Shown: positions 1-12,545 of the stretch, one piece after another
How positions within the stretch are numbered: position 1 is the stretch's first letter
How the letters are laid out: each line of letters begins with the position of its first letter
Source: Acorus gramineus
Taxonomy: Eukaryota; Streptophyta; Magnoliopsida; Acorales; Acoraceae
NCBI GenBank assembly: GCA_030737835.1
Contig: CM060852.1
Span: forward strand, 8,348,007 to 8,412,006
DNA length: 64,000 nucleotides
Reading direction: 5' to 3'
Notes under the pieces: generated by a model
The model's input: only the letters and a program-made list of their open reading frames with translations
Databases searched by the model: none
What the model was told of the DNA's origin: nothing
Made by a program: the position numbers and the translations under genes

Positions 1-571
1 GACTCTATCACTTTATCATTGTTGATAACTAGAAAAAAAAAAAAAAAAGCACAATCACTGCCCCAGAAAACCAAATAGAGTAAAACAGACACAACTGACA
101 GCTAAAACTGTTGTGGGTGACTCACATGTGCCTCAAAGAATTCCTTGAATCATTACCAGTTGTCCCTAAACCTATGTTTCAATTTTTTTAATGGTAGGGC
201 TGATACATTGTGTCATCCCCGGTTTGATTCAAGAATAAGTTATCCAGCTATCTATGAAAAAGTTACAAGGGATAGAAGGGAATCAGATGATTTTATGTTT
301 GATTGTTTCTCTTTTTTCAACACTGATAAATTTTTATCTTTTGTGTTTGTTTTATTAGTATGTGGTTATAAACTTGGATGTATAAATAAGAATATATTAT
401 ATCTACCTCTTCAAATATAATTATCATAATTTATTCTAACATATTCAAATATAATTATTCCGATTTATCTATGCTCAACAAACACTTTTTTTTAATGGTT
501 AAATTTATTCTAACCTTTTTCACTATCTTATTCTTGAAATGGCGTATGTATACTGTGTATTGAATGTACAT
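1..571. other. AT-rich intergenic DNA, no gene seen
   Basis: I see no coding region or RNA gene. The 91-codon open frame at 145-420 has no recognisable motif or splice context and looks random. There are only poly(A)/poly(T) runs. Confidence 0.6.
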
Positions 572-1028
572 TAGCCTCCGTTTAAAACGAGAATAAGATT
601 TATTCTTGGGTATACATTTATCCAAGCATAAGTGAGTATAAATAAAGATAAAATGATTTTGTGTTTGGTTGTGTTTTGAATTATTCTAGTTGGTAAACGT
701 AAGAATAAATGTTTTATTGTTTGGGTAAAATGTAAATAAAGTATGAATAATGATTTATAAAATGTGAAAAAATAATGATAGTTGATTTGACAGGTGATTT
801 ATAAAAGGTGATGACAGTTGATTTGACAGTGGACTCATATATTTTTTGAATGAAAAAATCTATAATAACTTTAATTTCAAGAACTGATTGGAATTCATAT
901 ATTAATTTATATCAGTTTATTTTAATATATTTTATCAGAAGTTATCTGAAATTTTTAAATCCTTTTTATCTCTTATTCAAAGTTATCTGAGATTATTTGA
1001 AGGCTTATTCTCAAATAAACGGGTGCTA
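572..1028. repeat. TIR-bearing MITE-like repeat, unclassified
   Basis: The left end reads TAGCCTCCGTTTAAAACGAG followed by AATAAG. The reverse complement of the right end reads TAGCACCCGTTTATTTGAG followed by AATAAG. These form inverted termini of about 25 bp around an AT-rich interior. A related left half occurs near 34125-34260. I found no convincing target-site duplication, so the superfamily is open. Confidence 0.45.
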
Positions 1029-3418
1029 GAAATGCATGCGTAAATAAGAGCCGTGAACAGTGGGAAGATTTAAGAGACAGCTATTCATGTCTTTATCTTG
1101 TCTGTGCATGAAATATGGATACATGCATCTGCAAAGTGACAGTACTGCTTATCTTGTCTTCATGCATTTATTGAAGGAAAAGTGGGTGGTATATTCCTTG
1201 CATTTACAATAACATGACATCATATTTTATCATTGTTTTTGCCAAAAAGAAAAAAAAGCAGGTGCTAAACATCTCCTCAATTCAATCATTAAAAAAAAAA
1301 AAAAGAGTGTGCACGGTAAAACACATGTCCTTTTTGTATTAAAAATAAAAACTCATATTTTTATAAAATATATAAGGTAGTGTTTGAAAACATAGTTTAA
1401 AAAGTAATTTTTAGTTTTTGTAGTTTTATACACATCTTCTGAGAGTGTATTGATGATGATTTAAAGGTGTAATGATGATGACTGCTTTATAAAACATAGA
1501 TTTTGATGTACATTTTAGAGATAAAATCTAGTAATGATGATGTATTTAAGTTGATTCGTTTGATAACAGCATTTAACTTTTAACTTTTAAATAATGATGT
1601 ATTTGAATTGATGTGACCCAAAAAACTAAAAGCTATTTTTGAGATTTGTTGCCAAACATGATAGAGACTACCCATAAATTTATTATAAGACAATAACACC
1701 TATTTTTTATATATATACATAACTACTCTTTTTTTTTTTTGGTTCTCATCTTTAAGCTATGTTTGCATCAACGTTGAAGCCGCTTTTTGGTAGGTCGACG
1801 CATAGTAAACTCGTTGCCAAACACTAAGCGCGTTCGCGTTCAACCACCCCTCCCCACGTTGAACGCCTATTTTACCGTGTCTTTTGCCAACGCTTTGAAA
1901 AACCGTTTCGACGTTTCTTCCATGCTTCGACAAATGCGACGGCCCGAGAGACGAATCCAAACGAAGTCTTATCCTAAGGCTTCATTTGACAAACAACACG
2001 TTCGTGTAGGCGGGGTTTCAACATGCCCGGGTGGGGGGGGGGGGAGCGGTGCTTTGAGACATCGGAGGAACACACGTAAATACACATGTGACAAGATGAT
2101 CACAGGTGCTCAACGCGAACCACGAAAGCCCGTTTGTTTGCTCACTCGAGTTCGTGGGGCCCAGCAACACTAACGCTGTTGAACCGCTTGAAACTAAATC
2201 ATGTAATGAAACTATATCTTTATGAAAATAAATAATATAAACTAATAAATTGAATTTACCCTTTTGTGCTAAAAACAAGAACTTATGTTACATCTAGAAA
2301 ATATAATACACATCATTGAACAAAATTAGAATGTGCGTGACGTTGTATATGAGATTGCATGTAACAACACTTTTTTTTTTTTAAAAAAAGCCAAGCCGAA
2401 TTAATTTGACAATTAATTTCAAATTCACTTTATTCTCGTCTCAAATCTTTCTTTCAAATAAAGCCTCTCTTTCACAAGCACACATTTCCCCCCTCAATTT
2501 TCAATGTCAATTAGTAGGTCAAAAACACAAATTCAAAGATGCAAATGTGAAGCACAGTAAGAGTAGGTACATTTTCACAGTGGTAGGCCATTGACATTGT
2601 CGCCACATACTGGACCAAGTGCGCATATCCTTGCTGTCCTTGTTGCATTGGTCAATGCATCCAAACAGAGCATATAGAATGAGAAGAAAATTGTGTTCAT
2701 CATGGACTCTCAAATATTTTATTTTATATATATTTATTTGAAATGCTTATATACATATATATGCCATGCTGAGATGAGATGGGTCACATGTTTAAATGGG
2801 TTTGCTGTTCCAACAATCTCTGTTGTTATTCTCTGATGAAAAAATAAAAAGTTAAGTTTTTCTTCTGTGGATGTTCAATGAAGAGCCGACATGTGTGCAC
2901 GCGCTGCCGGTCCAATTCAGGGCTTTGTTTTTTCAGGTGGGCCCCAAATAGGCCTCGGAGCAGGAGCCCACGGGCTTCAGTTCTTGTTTTCTTGGGCCCC
3001 ACCCACTGTTTTTTTTATTATTTGTTTATTTATTTATAATTTTTTTATATAAAATATTAATTTTTTCTTTAAAATGAACTGGTAGGCTAAAAAGGAATAC
3101 AGTTAAAAGGAAAAACAAACAAACTAAATAAATGAAGGGAGAGAATATGAAATAGATTAAGTGACGAAATTCATTTCCCTCTCTCCTAACAAAAACTGCA
3201 TTAGGAAGCCATAATCAAAGTCCGGTGCACACCCTTATCAATGCACCCTTATCTTCACAGAAGCATCCCCAAACCACAATGAAACCTTTTGCATTCTCTC
3301 AAATGCCATCTGCTGTGACAATTGAGCCCCCAAACAAAGCCTTGTTTTGCTCAACCCGCTAAGGCCAAAAGACAGGCAGGGAAAAGGAGCATGTATATCT
3401 TACCATGAACGTTGCGGG
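1029..3418. other. Intergenic DNA with a GC-rich island at about 1755-2185
   Basis: Most of this stretch is AT-rich and featureless. Around 1755-2185 the sequence turns GC-rich, with many CG dinucleotides and a run of about 13 G near 2035. A 128-codon frame runs through this island, but it is Arg/Pro-rich, overlaps a frame on the other strand and resembles no family I know. The island may be a decayed transposon. I cannot assign it. Confidence 0.5.
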
Positions 3419-3869
3419 TAGGGCTGGTAAACGAGCCGAGCAGCTCGGGCTCGGCTCGGTTAAAGCTCGCTCAGGCTCGTTCGGTTAGACAAACGAGCCG
3501 AGCTTGAACAATTTTTAAAGCTCGGTTTGTAAACGAGCCGAGCCCGAGCCGAGCCCGAGCCCGAACTTATGTTACTTTCACATGTATAAGGTGTTGTGAT
3601 TTATGAAATGTGACTTCTTAAATGCTAAACAAGATTTTTTTTAGCTAAACGAGCCCGAGCCGAGCCTTGATTCGAGCTTCAGCTTGGCTTGTTTAACAAA
3701 CGAGCCGAGCCGAGCTTTAACCGAGCTTTTCACGAGCCCAACGAGCCGAGCTTGAACACAAAATGAAGCTCGTTCCCGAGCCGAGTCGAGCCCGAGCCGA
3801 GCCTGATACTAAACGAGTCGAGCCTGAGCAGGTCAAAGCTCGGCTCGTTCGGCTCGTTTACCACCCCTA
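3419..3869. mobile_element. Non-autonomous hAT element, GAGCCGAGC family, copy 1
   Basis: The element starts TAGGGCTGGTAAACGAGCC and ends with the reverse complement of TAGGGGTGGTAAACGAGCC. Both halves are packed with subterminal GAGCCGAGC/GCTCGGCTC repeats. The flanking 8-mers are gttgcggg and gatgcgcg (6 of 8 identical), as expected for an aged hAT target-site duplication. The middle holds a unique AT-rich core (about 3567-3645) that is shared in reverse orientation with the copy at 14711-15199. There is no transposase. The TIR resembles those of rice nDart-type elements. Confidence 0.82.
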
Positions 3870-4766
3870 GATGCGCGCCCGCTGCGAAAGGCTAAAACCA
3901 ACCTCTCCATAACTGCTCGAGAGAACTGAAAACTAGCCGCCTCCCTACCCCTTCCTAGGTTGTCCCCAAACCTCCTTGGCCATCGTAAAAAATATTAATG
4001 TTAAGACGAATGATTTTTATTGAGTAATATGTTTTTATGAAAAATATAAATATCATGATATATTGGATTGAAAATATAAAATTTTTTTATGGATTGTTCC
4101 GTGGATTGAATGTAACAACATTTTTTTAAGAAATATTAAAGACAATGCTTTTTTTACTATCTTAGTATGTTTTGAATTTTTTTTTAATGTATATATTTGT
4201 CAAATGAAATATAAATGTTTTTTTTTTAAAATAGTATGTACTTGAATAAATAATAAACTAAATTAATATCTTTTTATAATTTTTTAACACTGGCAAATAG
4301 TGTATAATAAGTTAGAGGGAAGCGATGACATAATAAAGTCAGGTGGTGTATCAAAACCCCGTCTCAATCAAGGTTGATGGATTCCAAATGGGCCAATGCT
4401 AAAAATTATTTTATAGGTGAAAAATGTCAGTGACAATATTTATGAAATCACTTTTGCACTCCAATTTGTTTTGATTTTTATTGGAAGATTAGTCAACCGA
4501 AGTGCAAACCTTTGCTATATACTCGAATAGTTGAATGAATTATATTTTTATATTTATCTAATCTAGTCATACTAGATTAGGTGGAAGTGTGGACTATATG
4601 AATAAGTGTGGGTAATGATCATTACCCATTTAAGGTAGATTTTAGTTGGGTATAATTTTTTTTTTCCAATTTAGGAGGGTTTTTTCAGGTATTACATAAT
4701 AATATATTTTAGGAAATTACAATATTTTTAATAATTTTTAGAAATTTTTATTATTTCAAATTAGAT

Positions 4767-4894
4767 TTTTTTAGAATTCTAATATCAATTTTTAGTATAC
4801 AAAATTTTAATAGTGAATAAATTTATGAGATTTTTTAGAATTCTAATATCAATTTTCAGTATACAAAATTTTAATAGTGAATAAATTTATGAGA
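4767..4894. repeat. 64-bp tandem duplication
   Basis: Two adjacent units beginning TTTTTTAGAATTCTAATATC, spaced 64 bp apart, differ at very few positions. This is a recent local duplication in non-coding DNA. Confidence 0.85.
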
Positions 4895-5156
4895 ATATAT
4901 TTGTCATATTAGAAAGCCTTCAATCATTTTAATACATAAAAAACTGCAAATATGATTCAGACTTCAAATTTAATGATATCTCAAATCTTACTAATGATCT
5001 ATGGATAACACATATTCGATCCATATTTAGCATTTTTGAGTGTGTGTTTATACAAATCATGGATAAGAAATGAAAGGAATTGAATAGATCAGGGTCAAAG
5101 CAAAAGTGATAGGATTGAATTTGGTCAGTTGTTTTGATACTTATATTTGTAATGAA

Positions 5157-5216
5157 AAATAGTAAAATATTGATTTATCACTTTACAAATAGTAAAATAT
5201 TGATTTATCACTTTCA
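5157..5216. repeat. 30-bp tandem duplication
   Basis: AGTAAAATATTGATTTATCA occurs at 5161 and again at 5191 with near-identical flanks, giving two units of 30 bp. Confidence 0.85.
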
Positions 5217-6879
5217 CCTACATTCACTCTTGGAAGGAGCGAAAACATCTACAATTCTCTTCTAATAAGATAAAACAAAAAGACACAAAGGAAAGGAAAG
5301 AAAGATGCTCCTCATACAATGTTAATATAATTGGCCCATTTTATTATTGATGCATTACTTGGTTGACAAATATGCAACAGTCATGTTTTAATTGAGTTAT
5401 AAATACAATCCATACATGTTGGACGCTTTAGCTAAAGCCTCATGCACAAAGATTATATGCATCTGAGATTTTTCTAATTATAAATGAATTCATGACAAAA
5501 AAAAAAAAGTTGAGCACAGTTTGAAACATTGTCAAGGCTCATTATATATAAGCCCCCTCCCCCCAAATAATAATAATAAATAAATAAATAAATAATTTTC
5601 CTCTCCTCTCATAATGGATACCTTAATTAATTAAAGTTCAACTTAGGTTAGTCACCTAACAGCCAACAAGTCTCCATCTCATCTTCCCCAACTACACCAA
5701 AAAAAAAAAAATCTCATCCAATCTCTGATTTTGTCCTAATCTCATCCCATAAAATCATGATAGATACCTTAATTAATTAAGATATAAAGCTTCATTGACA
5801 GGCAATTTCTTATCAATAACAAGTTGTCCAGTCACATGCACATGTTGATATAGTCACATAGTTAATTGTAAGTTCCCATAGCTGGTATAGAATAGATTAT
5901 TAATAATTTCTTTACTGTAGATACAGATCTGATATGTGTTATTAACATTCTCTTAATCATTGAAGTACATGTATGGAGTGCCCTTTCATATTTTATATAT
6001 ATCCGGATTTATTTAAATAATTTTAGTCAGTACAAAAAAATATTAATTTCTGCACCGACCATATGATGTATATATAGGTTGTTTAGGATGTCTAAACTAA
6101 TTAATATGTATATATAGGTTGTCTAACTTCTGCACTCTCTGTGTCTTCTTTGTTTAGAGGTTGTTTAATATGTTGGATTTATAGATCAAGTGCAGGACAG
6201 CATGGGTTGTCCTTTTTTTTTTGTTTTTTTTTTCAGTTGCACCATGTTTTTACTTTTCTTCACATTTACAAATATTTTTTTTGCAAATTAGTGAACAGGG
6301 AGGAAACTTGTTATTAGGAATTAATTAAAGAATGCGCATTTTTATTTTTAAAAATTTTCAAGTCACCCAAAAAAGGGTATTTAATACCCCTAATCAGTGA
6401 ACTACCATGATAGTGCCTCTTTTATTTTTTATTTTTTGATTTATTTCATAAGAATAAAAATTGCTACTCAGGGAATATGATTAACTATTAAACAAGTTAG
6501 ATGTATTTCAGTGAGCTTTGATATACTCCTAAAAATTGCACAATTTTGAGTATCTTGGTTATATGTATTTATTTGGAGGTCATTTGCATTTATGCATTTC
6601 AAAAGAATTTTCAAATATGTGACCTCAAACAAAAGGTATAAGACTAAAAATTAGCTTATTTTTATGTAACATTTTTCCATTTCAAGTAGGCATTTGAAGT
6701 CATATTTGAGCGATTATGCATATGCTTTTATAGGAATCTAGTTTAACAACGTATTTTTAAACATTCCAAATTGCATTGAACAAAACATAGTTTTTAGTTA
6801 TAAATATTAAAAATGAACATTTTAAAAATCTAATAAAAGTATGTTATCTAAAATTTAATTTCAAAAACAGTTTGGGGAT

Positions 6880-7475
6880 AGATCCCCTGTCAATGGGTTG
6901 CGGGTCATCCTAGACCCAACCCGGACCTGATCTGATAAAATGCGTAAATACCCGACCCGATAATATGTGTAAATATCCGATCCGAAAGATCCAATAATCA
7001 AAATAGGTCGGGTCATGGTCCATCCGACCCGATCTTATAAACTCAATTAACCCAATTTAATTATTATGTGATTTTTTTTATTTATGATCCAACCCAACAC
7101 TCATGATTCAATCAAACATTTATAACTAAATATTGAATAATCATAAAAAATTTAAGCATTTGAAAATTTTACAACCTTTTGACTTCATATAAAAGCATAA
7201 TAATCCAAACCGTATTCAAAATATTCTCTCATAAAACATTAAAAAATAAAAATAGTGAATAATTATTTATAATACACTAGACTCTATTAAAAAAAAAATG
7301 AAGCCATTGTAGGCCCTTAAAAAGTTCATCGATCGCTCTTTGTCTAGCCTGAACTTGTTAATGAGTCAACCCGACCAAACCCGCCACGAGACTTGATATG
7401 GACCCGACCCAAAAGACCCGACAAACAAATGGGTTGGGTCCAGGTCTACCCTGACCCGACCTATTGACAGGCCTA
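6880..7475. mobile_element. hAT-like non-autonomous element, GACCCGACCC family, degenerate copy
   Basis: The right end, read inward, is TAGGCCTGTCAATAGGTCGG. The left end carries CCTGTCAATGGGTTGCGGGTC-like sequence. Subterminal GGGTCGGGTC/GACCCGACCC repeats flank an AT-rich core (about 7060-7320) that matches the core of the element at 44244-45841 almost base for base. The exact left boundary is eroded and I see no target-site duplication. Family membership rests on that match, because the other copy has a 7-of-8 duplication. Confidence 0.72.
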
Positions 7476-7556
7476 CCGCTAACTCAATGGTTGATAACAA
7501 AATATGTAATGTCAAGGTTTTGGGTTAAACTCCCATCGCTTACCTAAAAAAATCAA
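7476..7556 (+). repeat. Possible tRNA-derived SINE fragment
   Basis: An A-box-like TAACTCAATGG (about 7480) and a B-box-like GGTTAAACTCC (about 7527) lie at tRNA-like spacing, followed by a short A-rich stretch. It directly abuts the hAT right end. No target-site duplication was found. Confidence 0.35.
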
Positions 7557-7675
7557 AATTAGTTTTAAGTTAAAGGTTCATTTTGAAACATAATTTGAAC
7601 ATGCCGTGTTCAGTTTGAATTTTTTTTTTTCCCCGGAAAACTCCGGGTAGGCTACACATAACATATTTTCTACTA

Positions 7676-7900
7676 TGAGCGTTGATATACTCAGTCTATT
7701 TTATAACCCGTTTTACAATCTCATACACTATGATAACGTAGTATATACTACGTTATCATAGTGTATGAGATTGTATTATAGTGTATAATACAAAAAAAAT
7801 TATTTTTTTAATGTGAAAAAATATACTAATACATCTCAGTATATATATTATTTCATATAACTCTATATATTTTAATAGGAGAGCATATGATTTTTTTTTA
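7676..7900. repeat. Dispersed AT-rich repeat family (TGATAC..CAGTCTATTTT), copy with palindrome
   Basis: This starts with a motif like TTGATATACTCAGTCTATTT and ends in TATATATT/ATTTCATATAA sequence. Recognisable relatives lie near 11448-11650, 12925-13080, 31188-31400, 32640-32760 and 52668-52910. Some copies carry the motif in reverse at their other end, which suggests a MITE with terminal inverted repeats. The superfamily is not assignable by eye. Confidence 0.5.
7714..7775. repeat. Perfect 62-bp palindrome
   Basis: Each 31-bp arm is the exact reverse complement of the other, with no spacer. The centre lies between 7744 and 7745, at GTAGTATATACTAC. The symmetry ends abruptly at 7713/7776 (T opposite T). 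It could extrude as a cruciform or fold as a hairpin in RNA. Confidence 0.95.
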
Positions 7901-8139
7901 AAAAAAAACCCAATTTTAACTGTAATTAAGACTGCACGTATCCGGACATGTCATTTTTCATTCTGTTATGAGTAGAGATGAGACTTTAAACCAGTACATC
8001 CATAAATAGACAATAGGCTAGATTGCCCATGAAATCTAACTTTAAAAAGGTTTAGATGCAGGAGTTGATCTTGGACACTCCACATGGGGGGCAGTGTCCC
8101 GCCTCCAGGCCAAGCCTGCGGGATATAGTATAATTTTAT

Positions 8140-8732
8140 GGGTTATTTAGTTTCCACCCCCTCCTAAAACAAGTTAATTATTAAAAACCCTTCTAAAATA
8201 CAATATTATTATAAACCCCTTTTAAATGCTAACTGAATTTGTAAAAAACCCAAATAAGTTATTTTTTACTAGAATAGGTTATTAAATGATGGATTGACAA
8301 TAATACCCTTACTAAAAAATATCATAACTTGATAGAAAAAAAACTCTTTCATTAACATAAATCCCTTTCCGTTAATTTTTTTTTTGAAGTACTAATTTCT
8401 TTTTGTTTTGTTGACTGTTGGGTTTTACAAATCCAGTTAACATTTAAAGGGGGTTTATAATGATATTGTGTTTTATAATGTTATTTTTAATAATTTTCCT
8501 GTTTTAGGAGGGATAGAAACTAAATAACATTTTTTTTTCTATCAAGTTAGGATTTTTTAGTAAGGGTATTATTGTCAATCCATCATTTAATAACCTATTC
8601 CGTTAAAAAATATCTCATTTGAGTTTTTTACAAATTCAGTTAACATTTAAAGAGGGTTTATAATAATATTGTGTTTTAGAATGGGTTTTTAATAATTTGA
8701 CTGTTTTAGAAATGGTGGAAACTAAATAACCC
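8140..8732. repeat. Long-TIR foldback element, MULE-like
   Basis: The left end GGGTTATTTAGTTTCCACC is matched in inverted orientation by the right end GTGGAAACTAAATAACCC. Inverted similarity extends for roughly 200 bp on each side. A second, partly duplicated right-end copy sits internally near 8430-8530. I could not find a clean 9-bp target duplication because the flank is a T-run. Confidence 0.6.
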
Positions 8733-9606
8733 TTTTTTTTTATTCATGTGATCATTCATGACAGCATTATTATAAATATTCAATCTCAAAATACAATCTC
8801 ATTTATTTTTAATGATGTTTATGTTTCATTAGATAAAACATGTAATTTAAAAAAAAAATTGTGTGCAAAGGTGTATGATCAATTAATCTGAGTATATATT
8901 TGTTTCATTTTGTAAGAATTCATATATGGAGTATATATTTATAAAAATCAAATAAAACAAAGACTACATTAATTAAGGTGAAAAATCAAAAGAATATGAG
9001 AGATAATAAGATTGCATGTTATATATTATTCTTGTTGCAATGGTATCCATTTGTCTATCCATGTAATAATTTTGGGGGGCTGTTACACTCAATCTTTTTT
9101 ATAGTCTAAAATACAGTCATGTATATCTCGTTAAATTTTTTTTTGCATTTGTTAAAAATAGGTTTATTCAATTCAAAATAAAACGATATACATTTTTTTA
9201 TCAAAACATATACCTTATTAAAAAAATTAAAAATATGTGTGATCTTAATTTTGAACCGTAAAAAAAATTGAGTATAATATTTTCATAATTTCAATGTTTA
9301 GAGTTGATTGGGATAACCCACAAAACATGAATTAATTAATTGAATTAATCATGTTATATTGTTCTATTCATCTATTAACCTGCACATGTGACCCGTATAC
9401 AAATTGTTTAACATCTAAATATATAAATAATTACGTAAATAGGTTTATTTGTATTGTAATCATTCGTTCTAATGTCACATCATTTATGTCTTATTTTTTT
9501 GTCACATTGTTAATAACTCCAAAAATCTTCTACTACCAAACATCCTATTATCAACGATAATTCAACTATATTTCTCTTCTATATATATTCTTTGTTTAAA
9601 AAAACA
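8733..9606. other. AT-rich intergenic DNA, nothing recognised
   Basis: No coding frame with support, RNA gene or boundary-defined repeat was seen. Confidence 0.6.
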
Positions 9607-10125
9607 AAAAAAAAAAAATTTAATTTCAGGCCCTTCGGAGAATCTCTTATTTAGTTTTAGGTCCCTAAAACATCTTGACTTATTTTTAGATCCCTAAGTT
9701 GTTTAGGGGTTATCTTTTACCCATTTTTTTATAAAAAAAAACCAGTGTCTTAACAGTTTCTTTGTGCCCTTTCTCCCATCCACACACCTTTCCCTATGCG
9801 CACTAAATTTGATGACGGACATATCACATTCAATCCTAAAAATATAATAAATTTTCATCATGTTATAATATAATAGTATTCATAATAAGAAAATAAATAA
9901 TGTATAAAACTCATCAATGAAATACATAAACAGTTTAGCAGTGTACACAGACAAAGAAGAAAGTGGGGTAAAAATGAAAAATATAATGGTGGACTTAATG
10001 GTGTATAGATGGAAGGACCCATAAATAATACTGGGTTTGGAGATCAAAAATAAGTCTAGATGTTTTAAGGATCTAAAAGTTATTCAATGATTCTTTGAAA
10101 GATGTGGAATTCATTTTTTCAAAAA
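9607..10125. repeat. TIR element related to 40070-40455
   Basis: Inverted termini share motifs such as TTTTAGGTCCCTAAAACATC and GACTTATTTTTAGATC on the left, with their reverse complements on the right (near 10045-10115). The element near 40070-40455 carries the same arrangement. The boundaries are approximate and the class is probably MULE-like. Confidence 0.5.
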
Positions 10126-11690
10126 AATTAATAATTTTACACACACACACACACATTTTTTTTTTTTTCTAACAAAGCATCTCTGACCAATCTTCAGATC
10201 CATCAGGGGGCCTGACTTTGTCTACTCCAATAATAATGAAAGCTCCAAAAATTCAAATCTTAATTCGAAGTAAAAGATTAGATCAGTAGTCACGGGCGAC
10301 ATCAACAGCATGACATACATCGTACATTGATCAATTAATATTGGATCCGTCACAACATGTCACATTTACTTGTTTTATTTATGGATTCGTTCATCAACAA
10401 CCATGGTCCCCTCCCAAGGCCCTCCACATCCATGTTTCTTATTGGACAAGTTGTACATTGGGAGAAAGATATTCACAAGCTACCATTTTTAAGGAAATAT
10501 TATTTAAAATTTTTGAAAATTTAAAGATCTATAATGTTCAGTCCTACCCGTCAGCTTTTTTTAAATATAACTGTAACTTGTAAATTATTTGTAATTTTTT
10601 TTTCTTTTGCATATATAACCCTACTAGAAAACGAAGTTGTAGAATTATTCTGCTTAAATCCACTCTGGTAGAAATACTTTTCAGTTGTTAACCACATGAT
10701 CCACATCGTATAAAAATATGTTTTTGTCCATAACTTAACTGTACCCGATCTCATAGTACTCATACTTCATAGAGATGTGTTAATGGTTTTTTTTGTTAGA
10801 ACGGATATAAGTGGGGGATAATTCTACAATTTTAACTTTTAACATGGATATACATTAAAAAAAAAAAAAAAACCTTATTTTTTTGTCTCATTATGACTGG
10901 GACTTTTAATTCTTTTATGTTGCTCATTTGAATATCAAAGTCATTATAATAAAAAAAATTCTTTCATTAAAAAAAAATCCAAGAACATTGTCTCCAAGAT
11001 AAGGACAGATTGTTCAGTAGACCGACCCATCATCGGGAGGAACCATTTAGACCTACTCGAGAACTAACACACAATTATATTAAAATATAAAACGATAAGT
11101 TTATGCAATTTAATGTTATATATGACACTTTTGGTATGCATTTTAAAATGATGATGTAATACTATGTTAATTAAAGTACTATACATCCACCTTAAACATT
11201 TTTAACTAATAGTTAAAATGCTAATGTGTGAAAATTATTTCTAATAGTAAAAATATTAATCGAATAATATTCTAACATTTTTTAATTGTCATTTGAACAT
11301 AAAAATACTTTTGAGTGTCATCATAAAATAAAAAAATTGATTGGAGATTCATAATTAGTTGTCTTTTTAAATACTATAGCACGGGGGTATAATTATTTTT
11401 ACGTAACATTTTCCCTCAACAAGTTGATTTCAAAGGCATTTGATCGATAGACTATGACACTGAGACACCTAGTCTATTTTGTAACTTCGTTTGTAATCAT
11501 CACGTCACTAATGCAGAATATCAAATCATCTAATAAAATAAATACTACACTATTTTAGTATATACTCTAAAAAAACGTAAAAGTGCATGCATTCAATTCG
11601 CATTAGTATGCATATTATCTTTTATAGAAAAAAGTAATTATTTTAGAAAATAACAATAAAAAATGTGTGTGAGCAGCAAATGATATTTAG
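10126..11690. other. AT-rich intergenic DNA
   Basis: This contains an (AC)n microsatellite at about 10140-10155 and a copy of the dispersed TGATAC-type repeat near 11448-11650. The open frames at 10341-10583 and 10551-10763 overlap on opposite strands and have no recognisable product. Confidence 0.55.
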
Positions 11691-11696
11691 CGTTTG

Positions 11697-12360
11697 GTTG
11701 CGCGATTGTAAAACTGATTCTGTAGGAATCTGGGTTTTAAAACTTATTCTACAGGAAGTTCACATCTCCCAGTTTTTTGAAATTGTCTGCTTTATCCCTA
11801 AATGGACTCACGACTTTAAAACGCGTCTTGGTGTATAAGAGCTGTGCTTACATATAAGCACAGACTATCTCCTCCCATTAGGCAATGTGGGACTAAACAC
11901 CAAACCCTCACCCTCACCCAATCCATTAGCCTCTTGGACTGTTGGGCCTCCCCCTCAATGGGCCGGGCGTCACAACATTGAACATGAAATCATATCAACT
12001 AGTGTGATTGGGATAATTTCATGACCTATTGATTCGATTTAAGCATGAACTATTGTCTATAATTTATTATCCCAAATTATTAGATTAAATTTGATTTTGA
12101 GAGCACATTTAGAATTCTCAATTCTGCAATCTATTAGTATTTTATTGAATTTAAATTTTAATTAGATAAAAAAAACTGATTGTCTTTTCCACTAGGTTTT
12201 GTGAATTTTTTAAAAGTGTTTGGGAGTTTCTAAAAGTTGTGCATCGATACCCATATATGATTTACATAATGTGAATTTTTTAGCACAACTTTTGATCTCC
12301 CATTTTTGTTGTTGATGACCTTCTAATAAATGACCCAACAAATGGTATCAGAGTGATCCC
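11697..12360. mobile_element. LTR-retroelement-like relic with primer-binding-site motif
   Basis: A conserved block at about 11820-11977, read on the - strand, begins TTGTGACGCCCGGCCCATTG. It contains AGTCCCACATTGCCTAATGG and the perfect 8-bp inverted repeat TGTGCTTA-CATA-TAAGCACA (11843-11862). A similar GTGACGCC..GCCCGTTGAGGG end occurs at 27182-27205. At 12343-12353 TGGTATCAGAG matches the usual plant initiator-tRNA-Met primer-binding site. Whether the block and the motif belong to one TRIM-like element is not settled. No gag or pol sequence is visible. Confidence 0.4.
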
Positions 12361-12411
12361 AATAAACCTATCCATGGCATTTATCTTTTAAAAATGGGTT
12401 AAAATGTATAC

Positions 12412-12545
12412 AAGTATATGCATACATGGACTAGAGTCATGGGCCTGATCCCCCTAGCTCCCAAGTTTAAATATCTCAAGCTTACTCATACACATTGGTT
12501 GTGGAGTTTGTGTTTATTCTTAATTTTTCATCATAATAAAAAGAA
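12412..12545 (+). repeat. SINE-like copy, family B
   Basis: GGACTAGAGTCATGGGCC, then a region like AAGTTTAAATATCTC and CTTACTCATACACATTGGTT, follow the same order as the SINE-like copies at 37747-37862 and 55932-56082. It ends in A-rich sequence. It is a degenerate copy with no target-site duplication seen. Confidence 0.45.

Larger units (their letters stand above)
3870..6879. other. AT-rich intergenic DNA with short tandem duplications
   Basis: No gene is visible. Two local tandem duplications, a short AATA-type repeat near 5568-5594 and several poly(A/T) tracts are the only structures. Confidence 0.6.

Noticed and set aside
1787-2173. 128-codon frame in the GC island as a possible gene
   Set aside because: It is Arg/Pro-rich, ends in a G-run-derived glycine stretch, has no recognisable domain, and competing frames of similar length lie on the other strand.
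8733-8741. Target duplication for the 8140-8732 foldback
   Set aside because: The right flank is a T-run; its partial match to the left flank (taattttat) is expected by chance.
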